Shown in pieces: positions 1-7,589 of a stretch of DNA of 64,000 nt. The position numbers and the translations under genes are program-made. Origin of the DNA: Clostridiales bacterium (GTDB lineage Bacteria > Bacillota > Clostridia > Clostridiales > Oxobacteraceae); NCBI GenBank assembly GCA_030016385.1, contig JASEJN010000006.1:1-64000 (forward strand), in the 5' to 3' direction. Below the pieces are notes generated by a model that saw only the letters and a program-made list of their open reading frames with translations, was not told where the DNA came from and searched no databases. Numbering within the stretch: the first letter of the stretch is position 1; each line of letters starts with the position of its first letter.

Positions 1-53
1 TTGAATCTGCCGAATGAGTGTTCAAAATAACATAAACTCATATTGCGAATTGA
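1..53. repeat. Dispersed intergenic repeat, copy A
   Basis: These bases are almost identical to the reverse complement of 36211-36262; the shared core contains TTCAAAATAACATAAACTCA. A more diverged relative is found near 11237-11275. It contains an inverted repeat (GAGTG and CACTC-type arms around the A/T-rich core). It lies just past the stop codon of the minus-strand RDD gene. It may continue beyond the window edge. No coding potential is visible. Confidence 0.7.
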
Positions 54-79
54 AGTTTTAGAGAAACGTATTTCTTGTA

Positions 80-1693
80 TTATATTGGTTTTGAAAAGCT
101 CAATATCCTGATAAAATCATTTACTTTCATAAGGATCTTATTGCTCTTGAAAAGAATTATGGAATATTTGCCGCTTTGTCCGGATAAACTCTTCGATGTC
201 ATATAAAAATCAATGCTCTTGTCCCTGCTAAAATCAACTATATCGTCAAGGGACAACGCCAGTTGCTTTTTATATTCCCTTCCGCCGTTCCACACATTGA
301 GGAGTCTGTTACCTGAAAGCGCATACGATGCCATTACCGGATACTTTCTGTCCGAACTTTTCTGTCCGCAAAAGATCAATTCATTTTTACCATCGAAATT
401 CATATCTCTTATAAGCAGAGATACGCTGCCTTTCAACGGCATATCGATAATCTTCTTCTGGACATATTGCTTCCCATCATACATATTAAATGTAACTTTC
501 CCGTTATTAGTTAAGCCAACTAAATAATTCACATCATTAAACATACCCATGCTTATTTCATTATAGCTATACGGCCCTGGCAGGGTAAGGTCCTGACTTT
601 GAACCTTCCCATCGCTCATGGATATTACAGTCACTTTATTTTTATCCCCAAGAACATAAAGCCTGTATGGTATATTCGAAGCGGGTTTGCCTTTAGTTAC
701 ACAGTCGATCGTCTTGTATCCTATGGGGCCGAGTGATCCTATCTCAGCAATATTTTGATCTATCTTGTATATTTTAAGAGTTTTATCTTCAAACAAAATA
801 GCAAGTTCATCCTTTTTATCGCCGTTTATATCAAGAAGTCTGAATTGTATTATAGGTTTTGGAAGTTCAATGCTTATATCCCCATCTATCGGTTTATTGC
901 TTAGCAGGCGCACATTTTTTATAAATAATTTTTTATCCGCCGTACCTTCCCTGAATACTTCCACACCTCTATCTCCATCTATGTCCCCTGCCTGAATTAC
1001 ATCCTTTTTTTGTGCTGCGGCTCCCGTGGATGCGGCAGGAAGTTTATATTCGAGCTGGAACTTTGAAAAATCAACATCTTTATCAAAGCCAAACATTCCT
1101 ATATCATATATCAGATATTTCGAGCCCACATTCAAAAAAAGTGCAAAACCAGCAAAAAAAACCACGGCAAGGGCACTGCAAATCCATTTATTCCATTTTT
1201 GAGGCTCTTTAGTATATATATCCCTTGCATATTTTGCCTCTTCCCTGCCGCCTGATATTGCAGCAGTGCCGGAAATCAAATCATGCCAGCTTAGTTTCCT
1301 CCTGTTGACTACTATTGAGATAAATCCGAGATCAAGTAAAAGCCACGAAAAATATTTGAAAAATTCCCTGATTAAGATCTGCAATAATGACGGTTTTGAA
1401 GAACAACGCGATATAATCCTTACGCCAAATACGAGCTTGCCCAATGTGGCATTAAAAAAGTATGTAAATATAATCCTGTAAATCAAATCGATAATAGCGA
1501 CAAAAATTACTGCTTTTGCCAGGCCGAAATGTTTATACAAAAGGTATCCCATGCCGAACATCAAGGCGAAATCTATGCTCCATGCAAAAAAACGTTCAAA
1601 AAAACCGCTATAGTCCACGGATTTATAGGCAAGGTTCTTTTGCCTTTCGTCCTCTCTCAGGCTTTGCCGGGCTTTCTGATAGTTATTGTCCAT
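80..1693 (-). CDS. RDD-domain membrane protein with FG-GAP-like extracytoplasmic domain
   Basis: The N-terminal part (about residues 27-147) is an RDD domain with the Arg34 and Asp41 pair and three hydrophobic helices. A further membrane segment is at about 171-190. The remaining 340 residues contain Asp-rich loops of FG-GAP/VCBS type (DIDGD near 237, DINGD near 288, and a DMNFDG motif later), which suggests a beta-propeller outside the cell that binds calcium or a ligand. RDD domains alone are usually transporters or membrane scaffolds, so the function here is unknown. The start has a strong AGGGGGGAG ribosome site. It follows spmA-spmB in the same direction after 76 bp and may be cotranscribed, but a sporulation role would be inference. 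Confidence 0.75.
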   Translation of the reverse strand: MDNNYQKARQSLREDERQKNLAYKSVDYSGFFERFFAWSIDFALMFGMGYLLYKHFGLAKAVIFVAIIDLIYRIIFTYFFNATLGKLVFGVRIISRCSSKPSLLQILIREFFKYFSWLLLDLGFISIVVNRRKLSWHDLISGTAAISGGREEAKYARDIYTKEPQKWNKWICSALAVVFFAGFALFLNVGSKYLIYDIGMFGFDKDVDFSKFQLEYKLPAASTGAAAQKKDVIQAGDIDGDRGVEVFREGTADKKLFIKNVRLLSNKPIDGDISIELPKPIIQFRLLDINGDKKDELAILFEDKTLKIYKIDQNIAEIGSLGPIGYKTIDCVTKGKPASNIPYRLYVLGDKNKVTVISMSDGKVQSQDLTLPGPYSYNEISMGMFNDVNYLVGLTNNGKVTFNMYDGKQYVQKKIIDMPLKGSVSLLIRDMNFDGKNELIFCGQKSSDRKYPVMASYALSGNRLLNVWNGGREYKKQLALSLDDIVDFSRDKSIDFYMTSKSLSGQSGKYSIILFKSNKILMKVNDFIRILSFSKPI

Positions 1694-1769
1694 AAGCTCC
1701 CCCCTAAATTATGAATATACGTCTTTTATTTCTACGAAAATTTTGGTTTTCCTTCTTTTGACACAATAA

Positions 1770-2306
1770 TTATTGCTTGAATACTATTTTGCAAATGATG
1801 CATGATGCTACAACACCTGTAAAATGTGCTATAAGCGCGCACGACAGAGTATGCCTCATTTTTTTTATCCCTACGGCTCCATAATACACCGCCATAGTAT
1901 AAAAAATCGTTTCAGTCGATCCCATCATTGTAGATGCTATCCTGCCTGTTAAGGAATCAGGGCCATATTGCTTCAATATTCCGGCAGTGATCCCAAGAGA
2001 CGCGCTGCCGGACAGAGGTTTCATTATCACAAGAGGCAAAACCTCAGAAGGTATGCCAAATAGGCTGGAAACAGGGCTTGCGATGTCAGTTATGGCTTTT
2101 AACACTCCTGATTCTTTAAATATCGATATGGCAAACAGCATTGCAACAAGAAATGGCAATATCTTTACGGATACTTTGATCCCCTCCTTTGCACCTTCAA
2201 TGAAAATCTCATAAACTTTTACGCCCTTTAAATATCCAAAAGCCAGGATGAAAATAATTATCGCAGGCATGCAATAAATGGAAAGCTGTTTTACTACAAC
2301 AAGCAT
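1770..2306 (-). CDS. spmB: Spore maturation protein B
   Basis: The 178-residue, very hydrophobic protein matches the SpmB half of the SpmA/SpmB pair (nucleoside-recognition/Gate-type membrane fold), with the conserved stretch FGIPSEVLPLVIMKPLSGSA and a second Gly/Ser-Thr-rich segment, MMGSTETIFYTMAVYYG. In Bacillus, SpmA and SpmB are needed for spore core dehydration and heat resistance. It starts 11 bp after spmA with its own GGGGG ribosome site, so the two form an operon. Length is normal for the family. Confidence 0.93.
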   Translation of the reverse strand: MLVVVKQLSIYCMPAIIIFILAFGYLKGVKVYEIFIEGAKEGIKVSVKILPFLVAMLFAISIFKESGVLKAITDIASPVSSLFGIPSEVLPLVIMKPLSGSASLGITAGILKQYGPDSLTGRIASTMMGSTETIFYTMAVYYGAVGIKKMRHTLSCALIAHFTGVVASCIICKIVFKQ

Positions 2307-2317
2307 TTAGGTACCCC

Positions 2318-2905
2318 CTAATCGTAATACTTTCTCAATAGTTTGCAGGAGATTATGCCCATTATTACTGCGATTAGTGTCGTAATGATCGTTGGAACAA
2401 CTATTTCGGACGGATTTTCCGATCCTGCGGATGTTCTTATAGATATCACAGTCGCGGGGATCAGCTGTATGCAGGCAGAATTCACAACGAGAAACATAAC
2501 CATAGAATCCGTCGCCCTGTCCTTTTTATAGTTTAACTTTTGCATTTCCTCCATAGCTTTTATTCCAAAGGGTGTCGCGGCATTTGACAGCCCCAGCATA
2601 TTTGATGCAAGATTTAAAATAATTGCGCTGAATGCAGGATGTTTCATGGGTATATCGGGAAATATCGCTTTCATCACAGGTGACATAGCCTTCCCGATTA
2701 AATCGGTAAGCCCCGACTTTTCAGCAACTTTCATCACGCCGCACCATATGCACATAACGCCAACAAGGCCTATTGTCAGCTCAACAGCAGACGCTCCACC
2801 TTTTATTGCCGCATTCATTACTGTATTTGCATTACCATTAAGAAAGGACAACAATAAACCTATTAAAATCATAAAAAGCCATATAGTATTAATCAAACGA
2901 TCCAC
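2318..2905 (-). CDS. spmA: Spore maturation protein A
   Basis: The 195-residue multi-span membrane protein belongs to the SpmA family: it has the GVMCIWCGVMKVAEKSGL region and the Asn-rich segment LNLASNMLGLSNAATPFGIK typical of SpmA. It acts with SpmB in the developing spore. It is the first gene of the spmA-spmB pair. The upstream region (2906-3126) is shared with a divergent small gene and contains a palindromic repeat. I could not assign a sporulation-sigma promoter with confidence. Confidence 0.93.
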   Translation of the reverse strand: MDRLINTIWLFMILIGLLLSFLNGNANTVMNAAIKGGASAVELTIGLVGVMCIWCGVMKVAEKSGLTDLIGKAMSPVMKAIFPDIPMKHPAFSAIILNLASNMLGLSNAATPFGIKAMEEMQKLNYKKDRATDSMVMFLVVNSACIQLIPATVISIRTSAGSENPSEIVVPTIITTLIAVIMGIISCKLLRKYYD

Positions 2906-2972
2906 CCCTTATCAAAAGGATTCTCCTAAATTATATGAATAAAATGCACCTTAATAGAATTAAGTTTAAAAT

Positions 2973-3023
2973 GGTATATATATAAATAATTTGAATAATA
3001 TTCTTCAAATATAAAATATACCC
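2973..3023. repeat. Palindromic intergenic repeat (TTTGAA-AATATT-TTCAAA family)
   Basis: A near-perfect palindrome of about 50 bp: it begins GGTATATATATAAATAAT, has the core TTTGAATAATATTCTTCAAA (2990-3009) and ends ATAAAATATACCC. The core recurs as a perfect 20-bp palindrome at 36276-36295 and in part at 3880, 36161, 36817, 57053 and 57206. Here it sits between the divergent spmA and the small gene at 3127. It could be a miniature mobile hairpin or an operator. Confidence 0.6.
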
Positions 3024-3126
3024 TGTGGATTATAAATGAAATTATTTTGAATATGATATATAATAAAAGTAATAAAGCTGTTATTTAAGACAAAGGTTAT
3101 TATATAAACTTAAGGGAGTGATATTT

Positions 3127-3375
3127 ATGAATACACAAGATGCAATGAGATATGTAGAAAGTGAATATGAGATCATAAGGCTCACACCTTGTGAAATTTG
3201 CGGCGGGGAATACCTCCAGAATTATCAGGAAATAGTAAGCAAGGATGACCTCACATATGATATATTGACATGCGTATGTTCAAAGTGTGGACATGAGAAA
3301 TCTTTTGAATTTTATGCTCCTTATCTTGATGAAATTAAAAAGCCTGTTAAGGTTATAAAGAAAGCATATAATTAG
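3127..3375 (+). CDS. Small Cys-pair (zinc-binding-like) protein
   Basis: An 82-residue protein with two CxxC pairs, CEIC (about residues 22-25) and CSKC (about 51-54), which would form one zinc-ribbon-type site. I do not recognise a named family. The ATG at 3127 is preferred over an in-frame GTG at 3118 because GGGAGTG lies 6 bp in front of it. A TATAAT box is at 3059-3064, with no clear -35. It is monocistronic and on the opposite strand to its neighbours. Confidence 0.7.
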   Translation: MNTQDAMRYVESEYEIIRLTPCEICGGEYLQNYQEIVSKDDLTYDILTCVCSKCGHEKSFEFYAPYLDEIKKPVKVIKKAYN

Positions 3376-3552
3376 TATCCACTCTCTATCTAAACCTTTC
3401 TAAGCAAGAAAAATCTATCAAGAAACCAATTTAGATATCCGCATTACTACTCTGCATTTTTAGAGACTATAGAGCCCTTTAAGCAGTGCCATTAATATTT
3501 TCAAATATGAAAAATGCCTGATATTTCATATGCGCAGGCAGGTAAATCAACT

Positions 3553-3600
3553 AAAAAATCAAGCAGGGGGCATATGGTCATCTGCCTCCCGCTTGATTTA
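3553..3600 (-). terminator. Rho-independent terminator of the 28-residue gene
   Basis: On the minus strand AAATCAAGCGGGAGGCA pairs with TGCCCCCTGCTTGATTT around a 10-nt loop and is followed by a run of T. It begins 2 bp past the stop codon of the short gene at 3603-3689, which supports that gene as a real transcription unit. The stretch 3376-3552 holds nothing else that I can identify. Confidence 0.85.
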
Positions 3601-3602
3601 AT

Positions 3603-3689
3603 TTATTCATATTTCTTTTTTTCTTTTTTTACCTTATCTTCCTTTGGTTTTTTCTTTGCTTCTTTCTTTATGCCTTTATCCTTTGACAT
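3603..3689 (-). CDS. 28-residue lysine-rich microprotein
   Basis: The protein has only 28 residues, about half of them lysine, beginning MSKDKGIKKEAKKKPKED and ending KKYE. Support comes from a good ribosome site (AGGGGG seven bases before the ATG), a sigma-A-like promoter at 3764-3792 and a strong terminator right behind it. No membrane segment or Cys is present. Such a charge would suit nucleic-acid or ribosome binding, but that is a guess. Short Lys-rich proteins of this kind are easily missed by gene callers. Confidence 0.65.
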   Translation of the reverse strand: MSKDKGIKKEAKKKPKEDKVKKEKKKYE

Positions 3690-3763
3690 GCCTTCTACCC
3701 CCTATAAAATAAATAGTATGAGCATTAATTTCATGCCCAGGAAACATATTTGAATTTACATAT

Positions 3764-3792
3764 ATATTAGTATAATTTGTTTTTGTTTTCAA
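3764..3792 (-). promoter_or_regulatory. Putative sigma-A promoter of the 28-residue gene
   Basis: TTGAAA (3787-3792), a 17-bp spacer and TAATAT (3764-3769) are read on the minus strand, about 75 bp before the ATG. The rest of the gene-free stretch 3690-4028 holds a half copy of the TTTGAAGAATATTAT repeat at 3880-3895 and the opposite promoter at 3973-4003, and nothing else that I can identify. Confidence 0.5.
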
Positions 3793-3972
3793 GTTTTTTA
3801 TATAAATTCTCGGATATTTTTTGTATAAAATACTTATATAAAACAAAAAACCGTATTTATATACAAAATATATTCAGAATTTGAAGAATATTATGGAAGC
3901 ACAAAATCAAGAAAACATTAGAGATTATTATACTATTGCAATATATTATTTAACAAAAAATTTACTTATTTA

Positions 3973-4003
3973 TTGTATACTTATAAGAAGAATGAAATAT
4001 AAT
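3973..4003 (+). promoter_or_regulatory. Putative promoter of the small gene at 4029
   Basis: TATAAT at 3998-4003, with a weak -35 (TTGTAT, 3973-3978) at a long 19-bp spacing. A start of transcription near 4010 would exclude the upstream GTG at 4008 as a start codon and supports the ATG at 4029. Confidence 0.4.
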
Positions 4004-4028
4004 AGAGGTGAAGAAAGGGGGAAATGAT

Positions 4029-4226
4029 ATGACTCGAAAATGCATATGCCATGTATGTGGCAGAAAGTTTGATGCGGATGTCGATCTTCCGGGTGGCATT
4101 ATGTATGGCGGCAGGCTCTTGGTATCTTGCAATATAATCGATCCCAAAGCCCATACACCCAACGAAAGATTAAGATCCTGGCAAAAGTTTCTTGAAGAAA
4201 ATCATCCTTATTTAAAAAGAATCTAA
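4029..4226 (+). CDS. Small Cys-rich hypothetical protein
   Basis: A 65-residue protein beginning MTRKCICHVCGRKFD, with a CICHVC cluster and a single later Cys. It has the look of half a zinc ribbon followed by a Trp-containing helical tail, and I recognise no named family. The ATG at 4029 has GGGGG eight bases upstream. The last codons and the stop lie inside a 23-bp perfect stem that also forms the terminator, so the coding end and the transcript end overlap. Confidence 0.7.
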   Translation: MTRKCICHVCGRKFDADVDLPGGIMYGGRLLVSCNIIDPKAHTPNERLRSWQKFLEENHPYLKRI

Positions 4227-4246
4227 ATAAGGATGATTTTCTTCAA
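4192..4246. terminator. 23-bp perfect stem between convergent genes
   Basis: The arms 4192-4214 and 4224-4246 are exact reverse complements (for example TTGAAGAAAATCATCC and GGATGATTTTCTTCAA) around a 9-base loop. On the plus strand TCCTTTT follows. It lies between the plus-strand gene ending at 4226 and the minus-strand gene ending at 4252, so it can stop transcription from both sides. The stop codon TAA is the first triplet of the right arm. Confidence 0.75.
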
Positions 4247-4251
4247 TCCTT

Positions 4252-5256
4252 TTACATATTATTTCTTATTAATTTCCAATACACATACTTAGTACGATCC
4301 TGTTTATCGCCATCAACGCTTTTGCCTGTTGCGCTTATCTCAAAACCCTTCCAAGATGAAGGAAAAGCATCGTTTGCTATTTTGATAGTCATGCCTTTAT
4401 TATCAATATCATATTTAACTTTTATTTTGCTTAAATCGATACTGCCCTCTGGAATTGCTTCTTTTTTGTCATAGCTGTATGTTTTTTCACTACATTTATG
4501 CCCTTCAAGTTCAATGGTAATTGCCGGTTCAGCGCTACCATGCCTTATGGATATCTTATAATACTGGTAATCCTGAGTCGGATTATCCCAGTTAAAATAA
4601 AATATCGCATAATATCCATTCTCTGTACCACTTTTATTCGTACCTTCCAATGTAAAATGATTGCCGAATTCGCAATTTCCATCCGATTTAGAGATGATAT
4701 AAATCTTATCTTTTTTCTCGCCGTTTAACTCCTGATTATACTGCATGGCATATACATCAAAACTATATGAAATACTTTTGCCCTGACAGGTATTGCCGGC
4801 GGCATGATCCAGGGCAGCGCCAAATGATATATCCATCACCTGGCCGGGATTTATGGCAACAGGGTCGATGTTCATATACTCTTCACTTGTTAGAAAACCA
4901 AGCTTTCCACTATAGACCTCATTGTTTCCTATTTTAATAACAGTATTTATAAAATTTCCAAGCATATTATTCCCACTCGATACGGAAATTCTATATAACC
5001 TTACCGGAAACGCACCGCCGTTTTTTATCTTTGATATCTTGGTTACTTGGGGCATTCCGGGCCGCAATCCGCTAAAAGACACGGCGTTTAATCTTTCCGG
5101 CATGCTATTTGAATCCCCATCTATTCCGCCTAATAAAATTCTTCCCGAAGACATTACACCGTCGCTTCTAATTTTACCGGTAAAATAAGAATATGTATAA
5201 ACGCCTGCAATCAGTAAATATATAAATAAAACCAATGATAATAAATATTTTTTCAT
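4252..5256 (-). CDS. Exported protein of the SipW/TasA matrix unit
   Basis: A 334-residue protein with an N-terminal membrane or signal segment (about residues 4-24) followed by YTYSYFTGKI, which resembles the signal region of SipW-dependent substrates. Residues 30-190 look like the camelysin/TasA beta-sandwich pattern (short repeats of SSG, NPGQ, a KNGG linker). The second half (about 195-334) is a separate beta-rich domain that I do not recognise. It follows the TasA-like gene and signal peptidase in the same direction but behind a hairpin at 5290-5315, so lower expression is likely. A fibre-associated minor or anchoring subunit is my inference. Confidence 0.65.
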   Translation of the reverse strand: MKKYLLSLVLFIYLLIAGVYTYSYFTGKIRSDGVMSSGRILLGGIDGDSNSMPERLNAVSFSGLRPGMPQVTKISKIKNGGAFPVRLYRISVSSGNNMLGNFINTVIKIGNNEVYSGKLGFLTSEEYMNIDPVAINPGQVMDISFGAALDHAAGNTCQGKSISYSFDVYAMQYNQELNGEKKDKIYIISKSDGNCEFGNHFTLEGTNKSGTENGYYAIFYFNWDNPTQDYQYYKISIRHGSAEPAITIELEGHKCSEKTYSYDKKEAIPEGSIDLSKIKVKYDIDNKGMTIKIANDAFPSSWKGFEISATGKSVDGDKQDRTKYVYWKLIRNNM

Positions 5257-5289
5257 TTTTCATCATTCCTGCAGTCAAATTTTTATAAA

Positions 5290-5315
5290 GGGGATACAAT
5301 TTTAACTGTATCCCC
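5290..5315 (-). terminator. Intercistronic hairpin in the matrix operon
   Basis: GGGGATACA (5290-5298) and TGTATCCCC (5307-5315) form a perfect 9-bp stem with an 8-base loop. On the minus strand it is followed by CTTTATAAAAATTTG, an imperfect U tract. It probably attenuates read-through from the TasA-like gene into the downstream exported-protein gene. Confidence 0.6.
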
Positions 5316-5424
5316 ATCAATCTTCAATCCTTTGCCAAAAGCTACACAATTTTGCTCGTAGTAAATTTATGATTATGGATTGAATAATAAATAAAACCTG
5401 CTATAAAACAATCTCTGGATTTAA

Positions 5425-6000
5425 TCAAGATTTAACCTGTTCGGCAAGAAAACTTACACCCACATTGATCGTTTTGCCCTGGTAGCTATTGTCAGCGCCC
5501 TCGTTCAGCCATACTTTTCCGCCAATATTTATTGCGTCGTCGCTATTTGCATTCAACGTTATATCTTTAACTTTTTCTTCAAGCCATGATTTAAAACCAT
5601 CCATCGACATGGACCCGGAAGTAAGTTCATTCTCCGCACCATCATGTTTTATCACAACTGTAGCATCTATCCTGAATTCCTTCCTGTTTTCAGCACCGGA
5701 ACTTTTGTTGGATGATACATCTACCTGTGCATTGATGTTTACCGGCATGCTTCCGGTATTTGAAACAGTTATGGGGTTAATATTATCGGATGAAGGTTCT
5801 TCCTGAGGATAAACATTGCTTAATTCAAATAATTTATATGAATCTTTATTTTTGTAACTTGCACCGATCCTGAATGTCCCTGCGCTTATTGTGTTTCCCG
5901 TGCTTTCAATTCTGGCGGTAAACCATGCATATGTGCCGGCTCCCATCACAAACAAAAGCATGAGCAAAGTGAATAAGGAGATTATCAATTTCCTTTTCAT
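5425..6000 (-). CDS. TasA/camelysin-family exported matrix protein
   Basis: This 191-residue protein has the typical N-terminus of SipW substrates: Lys-rich start, one hydrophobic helix (about 5-22), then GTYAWFTA, followed by SAGTFRIG, which matches the SAGTxxxx motif after the processing site of TasA and camelysin. The body has the NTGSMPVNINAQVD region of the family. TasA forms amyloid-like fibres of the biofilm matrix; camelysin is a surface metalloprotease. No HExxH motif is visible, so a structural role is more likely. It starts 54 bp after the signal peptidase gene, with an AAAGGAGG ribosome site. Confidence 0.85.
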   Translation of the reverse strand: MKRKLIISLFTLLMLLFVMGAGTYAWFTARIESTGNTISAGTFRIGASYKNKDSYKLFELSNVYPQEEPSSDNINPITVSNTGSMPVNINAQVDVSSNKSSGAENRKEFRIDATVVIKHDGAENELTSGSMSMDGFKSWLEEKVKDITLNANSDDAINIGGKVWLNEGADNSYQGKTINVGVSFLAEQVKS

Positions 6001-6054
6001 ATGTACATCCCTCCTTTCTCTTTGGAATTACCTCTTACGACTTTTTCTATCGGA

Positions 6055-6615
6055 TTATTTTACGGCAGATTTAAGCCTGTTTTTCTTATATTCAGTAAGG
6101 CTTCCGATAAAATCGATTGTTTTAAAAATAAATAATAATGTTGAAGGCAGTATTATAAGCAGTAAAATACCCGCCCTGCTTTTTACGAAACGTGTTACAT
6201 ATCCTGCATAAGGTATTTTATAAGCAAGGGTGCCTGTAATTTGTTCCGGCTTTATATTCTCATCATCCGCGATATTATTGGAATCACCTTTCGTCCTGTA
6301 AAAAAGGCCGTTGCCGTTTTTGATTACATCGACAACCCTGTGGGTGATCATCCCGTTATTTTGAGATTTGTATGTTATTATATCTCCTATATCTATGCTC
6401 CCATTCGCTTTTCCCTTTACAATGATTAAATCCCCCGCATCAAGCACCGGATGCATGCTTCCGGATAAAACCGCCAGAAATCTATACCCAAACATGGAAT
6501 GGCTATTCTCAGGATTTATAGATGAATACAAAAAGAAAACAAGAGACATGAACAGTATGATTAAAAGTACTGCATATAAAATACTATCCGCAATTTTTAT
6601 AATTTTAACCTTCAT
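6055..6615 (-). CDS. sipW: SipW-type (S26B) signal peptidase I
   Basis: A 186-residue protein with a first membrane segment (about 10-32), the catalytic motif SGSMHP (Ser53), the box THRVVDV with His92 in place of the bacterial Lys, and the TKGDSNNIADD box at about 108-118. The Ser-His arrangement marks the ER-type branch that includes SipW of Bacillus. A second membrane segment is at about 148-168. It would process the two exported proteins encoded directly behind it. The ribosome site is GGGAGG and the operon promoter is at 6657-6685. Confidence 0.9.
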   Translation of the reverse strand: MKVKIIKIADSILYAVLLIILFMSLVFFLYSSINPENSHSMFGYRFLAVLSGSMHPVLDAGDLIIVKGKANGSIDIGDIITYKSQNNGMITHRVVDVIKNGNGLFYRTKGDSNNIADDENIKPEQITGTLAYKIPYAGYVTRFVKSRAGILLLIILPSTLLFIFKTIDFIGSLTEYKKNRLKSAVK

Positions 6616-6656
6616 AGCAGCCTCCCGATAATTTGTATCTTATTGGGATTATTGTA

Positions 6657-6685
6657 CTTATATGCTAATTTTATACATATATCAA
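6657..6685 (-). promoter_or_regulatory. Sigma-A-type promoter of the sipW-tasA-like unit
   Basis: TTGATA (6680-6685), 17 bp, TATAAG (6657-6662), read on the minus strand, 42 bp before the sipW start codon. I see no SinR- or AbrB-type site that I could defend. Confidence 0.6.
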
Positions 6686-6719
6686 TAATTTCTTTAAATA
6701 CAAAAGTACTAACTCTATT

Positions 6720-7131
6720 ACACAAAATCTTATAAAACCGCTAATTATATCTATACAATCTTCAATAATAATACCCACTTTATCATCCGCATCCTTTATT
6801 ACAATCGGCCTGAATCCATTCCTTTCTCTTAATACCTCGGCCATCTTCGATATTGTCGTCTCTTCCGCCCGTGAACCTAACGGCAGATAATATAAATTTG
6901 TCTTCAGTGATTATTATAAATTCAGCTAAATTAAACGCATATGTTCCCTCGCGGATGATACCTCTTTGTGGGCCTCTTTGTCCACCATTCAGGATAAAAC
7001 CCCTCGCATTCTGGAAATTATCGCTCTCAGGAATAACCCTGCCAAGAGTCTATGTAGGTTTCAGCGATTTCCCGTCACGCGCAAACACATAAGCTATCTG
7101 ACCCTGGGGTATCGTCACAAGAGGGCATATA
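6720..7131 (-). pseudogene. Decayed flotillin-type (SPFH/band 7) gene fragment
   Basis: Reading the minus strand from about 7127 gives PLVTIPQGQIAYVFARDGKS, an in-frame TAG at 7050-7052, then TLGRVIPESDNFQNARGF and GQRGPQRGIIREGTYAFNLA, which is the start of an SPFH-domain protein just after its membrane anchor. Around 6890-6905 the frame shifts and continues as YYLPLGSRAEETTISKMAEV and RERNGFRPIVIKDADDKVGI. After that similarity stops. Both ends are missing, so at least one stop, one frameshift and two truncations mark it as dead. The left edge touches the sipW promoter region; the right edge touches the terminator of the next gene. Confidence 0.75.
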
Positions 7132-7147
7132 TGAAAATAATAATTAC

Positions 7148-7174
7148 AAAAAAAAGCCCCACAAAAGTGGAGCT
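7148..7174 (-). terminator. Terminator of the zinc-ribbon gene
   Basis: On the minus strand AGCTCCAC pairs with GTGGGGCT across a TTTT loop (one G-U pair) and eight T residues follow. It is 54 bp behind the stop of the gene at 7228-7506. Confidence 0.85.
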
Positions 7175-7227
7175 TTCAAACCCGGACGCGGATTTAATGA
7201 TTATAACCCTCTCGCAAAGCTCGGGGA

Positions 7228-7506
7228 TTACTTTCTTGCCTCGAAACATTCACGGCAATAAACCGGTCTATCCTCACTGGGCTTAAAGGGAACTTCAGTT
7301 TCCTTTCCGCAAGCTGAGCAAATCGCCTTGTACATTTCCCTTTTTCCGCCTTGTGCTCTTCTCGCGACCTTTTTAGCCTGTCTACACTCTTTGCAGCGCA
7401 CAGGTTCATTTTGGAATCCCTTTTCAGCATAAAATTCCTGTTCTCCTGCAGTGAATACAAACTCCTTACCGCAGTCTTTGCATACTAATGTCTTGTCTTG
7501 ATACAT
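7228..7506 (-). CDS. Zinc-ribbon domain protein with four CxxC pairs
   Basis: A 92-residue protein with CxxC pairs at residues 9/12, 38/41, 63/66 and 84/87, making two consecutive four-Cys zinc sites. It has the phrases KDCGKEFVFTAGEQEFYAEK and ACGKETEVPFKPSEDRPVYC typical of small zinc-ribbon proteins widespread in Clostridia; their function is not established. It lies behind the structured RNA at 7590-7796 and before a clear terminator. It may be made by read-through from the RNA promoter, because I see no other promoter between. Confidence 0.85.
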   Translation of the reverse strand: MYQDKTLVCKDCGKEFVFTAGEQEFYAEKGFQNEPVRCKECRQAKKVARRAQGGKREMYKAICSACGKETEVPFKPSEDRPVYCRECFEARK

Positions 7507-7556
7507 TGAAAATCCCCTCGCTTTGTGGCAGCTTAGCCATCAAAATAAATTTATTT

Positions 7557-7579
7557 AAACCGGGCCATTGCCCTGGTTT
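7557..7579 (-). terminator. Hairpin behind the structured RNA
   Basis: On the minus strand AAACC-A-GGGC pairs with GCCC-GGTTT around AATG. The following sequence is A/T rich (AAATAAATTTATTTTG) but not a clean U run, so termination is probably partial and would leave some read-through into the zinc-ribbon gene. Confidence 0.5.
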
Positions 7580-7589
7580 ACAAATTAAA

